NCBI GenBank assembly: GCA_021780705.1
Contig: JAJXYG010000042.1
Span: 1 to 7,652 of the forward strand
Direction: 5' to 3'
Source: Bacteroidota bacterium
Lineage (GTDB): Bacteria; Bacteroidota; Bacteroidia; Chitinophagales; Chitinophagaceae
Length of the DNA: 7,652 nt
Each line of letters starts with the position of its first letter. Position 1 is the stretch's first letter. The translations under genes were made by a program, and so were the position numbers. The notes below the pieces were generated by a model. The model was not told the origin of the DNA, made no database searches, and saw only the letters and a list, made by a program, of their open reading frames with translations. Below are positions 5,580 to 7,652 of the stretch, one piece after another.

Positions 5580-6707
5580 ATGTACGACCTTTATGAATTC
5601 CTTTCCCCTGTGAATAAGGCCATGATCAATGATGATGCAGGCTATAATGACAGCCAGTTTGCCAGTTGTATCAGGATCTATGAGGAAGAATTGCCGGACC
5701 TGACGGGGGTGGATGTCGTGATTGCAGGGGTCAATGAATTCCGGGGTGAAGGGCTATTTGCCAGCCTGCATGCACCGGATACCATTCGCAGGCAACTTTA
5801 CCAGTTGCATTACTGGCATAAGGATGTGGCCATCGCTGATATCGGAAATATCCGGATCGGGGCTACCCTTAACGACACCTATGCGGCGGCCAAGACGGTG
5901 ATTTCAGAAATTCTGGGGATGCACAAGACCCTCATCCTGCTGGGAGGCTCCCATGACAATACCCTGGCCCAGTATTATGCCTTCAAGGATCTCAACCAGA
6001 TTATCGAAGCCACCCTGGTGGATGCTACCATAGACCTGCGAAGTGAATCCTCTCTGAGAAGCAATAATTTCCTGATGGAAATGCTCACCGTGGAACCCAA
6101 TATGGTCCGTCACTATAATCATATAGGTTTTCAAAGTTATTTTGTCCATCCCCGGATGCTGGAAACCATGGACAAGCTGCGTTTCGATTGTTATCGGGTA
6201 GGCACCGTGAAAGAACAGCTGGATGAAATGGAACCCGTGATCCGCAACAGCCAGCTGTTGAGTTTTGACATTGCCGCCATCCGGCACAGCGATGCCCCGG
6301 CCTCCCATTGCAGCCCGAACGGACTTTCCGGAGAAGAATCATGTAATCTTATGCGTTATGCCGGGCTGAGCAGCGAACTGCGCACCCTGGGTATCTTTGG
6401 ATACAGTCCCGAAAAAGACCTCCATCACCTCACTTCCCTTCAGATCGCCCAGATGATCTGGTATTTTATTGATGGAAAAAGCCGGGCCCGCCAGGAAGCC
6501 TCCCTGAAGGACCTGCAGCATTTTAATGAATACCATACGGCCTTCGCCGAAGTGGATACCGTCTTCCTGCAGAGCAAAAAGACCGGTCGCTGGTGGATGC
6601 AGCTGCCCGATGGGCGGTTGGTAGCCTGCAGCTATAATGATTACCTTACTGCCAGCCACAATGACATCCCTGAAAGATGGCTCCGCGCCCAGGAAAGGGA
6701 AATCTGA
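5580..6707 (+). CDS. Arginase/formiminoglutamase-superfamily (ureohydrolase-fold) protein with degenerate metal site
   Basis: Ureohydrolases such as arginase, agmatinase and formiminoglutamase use a two-manganese centre to hydrolyse guanidino or formimino groups. This 375-residue protein keeps the fold landmarks: LILLGGSHDNT (118-128; family GGxH), LVDATIDLRS (146-155; family DAHxDxR) and LSFDIAAIRHSDAPA (227-241; family SxDxDxxDPxxAP). Several metal ligands are changed. His125, Asp148, Asp152 and Asp230 remain, but the DAHxD histidine is Thr150, and the second and third aspartates of DxDxxD are Ala232 and Arg235. The C-terminal 70 residues or so, ending in a segment rich in Trp, Tyr and Asp (337-367), extend beyond the usual ureohydrolase core. 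Related Bacteroidota proteins are often labelled formimidoylglutamase; I would not transfer that activity. No histidine-utilisation genes are nearby. It may be a non-enzymatic relative or use an altered centre. The fold assignment is strong and the function unknown. Confidence 0.85.
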   Translation: MYDLYEFLSPVNKAMINDDAGYNDSQFASCIRIYEEELPDLTGVDVVIAGVNEFRGEGLFASLHAPDTIRRQLYQLHYWHKDVAIADIGNIRIGATLNDTYAAAKTVISEILGMHKTLILLGGSHDNTLAQYYAFKDLNQIIEATLVDATIDLRSESSLRSNNFLMEMLTVEPNMVRHYNHIGFQSYFVHPRMLETMDKLRFDCYRVGTVKEQLDEMEPVIRNSQLLSFDIAAIRHSDAPASHCSPNGLSGEESCNLMRYAGLSSELRTLGIFGYSPEKDLHHLTSLQIAQMIWYFIDGKSRARQEASLKDLQHFNEYHTAFAEVDTVFLQSKKTGRWWMQLPDGRLVACSYNDYLTASHNDIPERWLRAQEREI

Positions 6708-6769
6708 ACCACCCGGAATCCTGGCAGGAAGATTGCATTATTTAACACTTTTTCACCAAGATTCGTTTT

Positions 6770-6777
6770 TAATTTAG
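6770..6777 (+). promoter_or_regulatory. Possible -7 element ahead of the batB-like gene (TAATTTAG)
   Basis: TAATTTAG is one mismatch from TAnnTTTG and ends 10 nt before the ATG at 6788. The 80-bp spacer has no convincing terminator for the preceding gene and only a T-run (6749-6753) near the expected -33 position. The batB-like gene may have its own promoter or may be read through from upstream. Confidence 0.28.
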
Positions 6778-6787
6778 CGCACGTCCC

Positions 6788-7652
6788 ATGCTACATTTCC
6801 AGTATACCGAATATTTTCTGACCCTGGCGGTGGTACCTGTGCTGGTATTGCTCTATTTCCTGATCAGGGGATGGAAAAGGAAGGTGGCGGCAAAGATTGG
6901 CGATCCCCAGCTAGTGCGCCAGCTTACCGAGGGATATTCTCCGGCCAGGTTCCGTGTCAAATTTGCGGCGGTGGTGCTGGCCCTGGTATTGTGCAGTTTT
7001 GCCCTCGCAGGCCTGGTGCTGCCGGATGGAACCCAGAAGATTCATCGCAGGGGGGTAGACCTGGTTTTTGCCCTGGATGTCAGTAAAAGCATGCTGGCCC
7101 AGGACATCAGGCCTGACCGCCTGGAACGCGCCAAGCAGCTGATCTCCAAAATCATAGACGATTCCCCGGATGACAATATCGGGCTGGTGATCTTTGCCGG
7201 AAGAGCCTACCTGCAAATGCCGATCACCATCGATCATGAGGCGGCTAAAATGTATTTGTCTACCGCATCCCCCGACGACGTACCTACCCAGGGGACTGTG
7301 ATCAGCGACGCCCTGAACATGTCGGCCGCGGCTTTTGACTCCAATGAAAAGACCTATAAGTCCATCATACTGGTCAGCGACGGGGAAGACCATGATGACG
7401 ATGCCATCAAGGCCGCCAAGGCATTGGGCAAGGCGGGTATCGAAATCAATACCATTGGCATCGGGTCCCCGATGGGCGCTCCGATATTTGATCCACAAAC
7501 CAATTCGGAAAAAAGAGATGACAAGGGCAATCTCGTCATTACCAAGCTTAATGAACAGGAATTAAGGGACATCGCCAAGGCGGGAAACGGGACTTACCAG
7601 CTATATTCTTCCACTGACCAGGCAGCCAGCAATCTGGAAAATCAATTGAAGG
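6788..7652 (+). CDS. batB: BatB-like membrane-anchored VWA-domain protein (runs off the right edge)
   Basis: The first 288 codons are present with no stop before the edge. Bat (Bacteroides aerotolerance) proteins are inner-membrane VWA proteins linked to envelope integrity and stress tolerance; their mechanism is not settled. A hydrophobic segment at about 9-27 and a second at about 58-78 are predicted membrane spans, with a short charged loop between. The VWA domain (about 90-285) has an intact MIDAS metal site: DVSKS (Asp97, Ser99, Ser101), Thr170 in TQGT, and Asp198 in LVSDGED. The sequence VFALDVSKSMLAQDI and the VSDGEDHDDDA block resemble BatB more than BatA, which usually reads DVSGSM and TDG. 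A third, C-terminal membrane helix is expected beyond the window. The usual upstream partners (moxR, DUF58 gene, batA) are absent; the preceding gene is the ureohydrolase-like one. Confidence 0.88.
   Translation, partial: MLHFQYTEYFLTLAVVPVLVLLYFLIRGWKRKVAAKIGDPQLVRQLTEGYSPARFRVKFAAVVLALVLCSFALAGLVLPDGTQKIHRRGVDLVFALDVSKSMLAQDIRPDRLERAKQLISKIIDDSPDDNIGLVIFAGRAYLQMPITIDHEAAKMYLSTASPDDVPTQGTVISDALNMSAAAFDSNEKTYKSIILVSDGEDHDDDAIKAAKALGKAGIEINTIGIGSPMGAPIFDPQTNSEKRDDKGNLVITKLNEQELRDIAKAGNGTYQLYSSTDQAASNLENQLK

Noticed and set aside
6716..6737. Small TCCTG/CAGGA inverted repeat after the ureohydrolase-like gene, considered as its terminator
   Set aside because: The stem would need a one-base loop and is not followed by a T-run, so it is not a plausible terminator.
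1..7652. tRNA or rRNA genes, CRISPR arrays, insertion sequences, phage or defence genes
   Set aside because: No tRNA-like or rRNA-like sequence, regularly spaced repeats, transposase, integrase or nuclease-type defence motif was found on either strand.

Overview
The window looks like a chromosomal segment from a member of the Bacteroidota, probably a Chitinophagaceae-like or related environmental lineage. The evidence is an LpxD-family lipid A enzyme (Gram-negative envelope), a Bat-type von Willebrand factor A protein, a ureohydrolase-like protein of a type I associate with Bacteroidota, few Shine-Dalgarno sequences, and promoter-like TAnnTTTG motifs upstream of several genes. Seven protein-coding genes are supported. 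The first and last run off the window. No tRNA, rRNA, CRISPR array, insertion sequence or phage gene was seen.

Left part (1-924, minus strand): a YicC-family endoribonuclease (5' end of the gene only) lies downstream of an RluE-like 23S rRNA pseudouridine synthase, and the two reading frames overlap by 47 bp. This is an RNA-processing and ribosome-maturation pair. A terminator-like hairpin lies in the upstream leader of the pseudouridine synthase.

Gap (about 925-1490): this is the only large non-coding stretch. Its left half is very AT-rich. It holds a short stem-loop and a nested dyad with two facing DnaA-box-like 9-mers inside an outer inverted repeat. Its right half has more GC, with a stable hairpin and a very short ORF directly in front of lpxD.

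Middle (1491-5464): an LpxD-family acyltransferase on the plus strand converges, with only 38 bp between, on a three-gene minus-strand run of pheS, a 3-hydroxyacyl-CoA dehydrogenase and an extended SDR (epimerase/reductase-like). pheS and the dehydrogenase are 18 bp apart and the SDR follows after 42 bp, so they probably form an operon with pheS first.

Right part (5580-7652, plus strand): a ureohydrolase (arginase/formiminoglutamase) fold protein has lost several canonical metal ligands. It is followed, after 80 bp holding a possible promoter, by a BatB-like membrane-anchored VWA protein that continues past the end. The pheS run and the ureohydrolase-like gene are transcribed divergently from a short intergenic region.

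Most of the window is ordinary core-genome content. The two most interesting points are the DnaA-box dyad in the 925-1490 gap and the decayed metal site of the ureohydrolase homologue. I did not find convincing evidence of a new multi-gene system.
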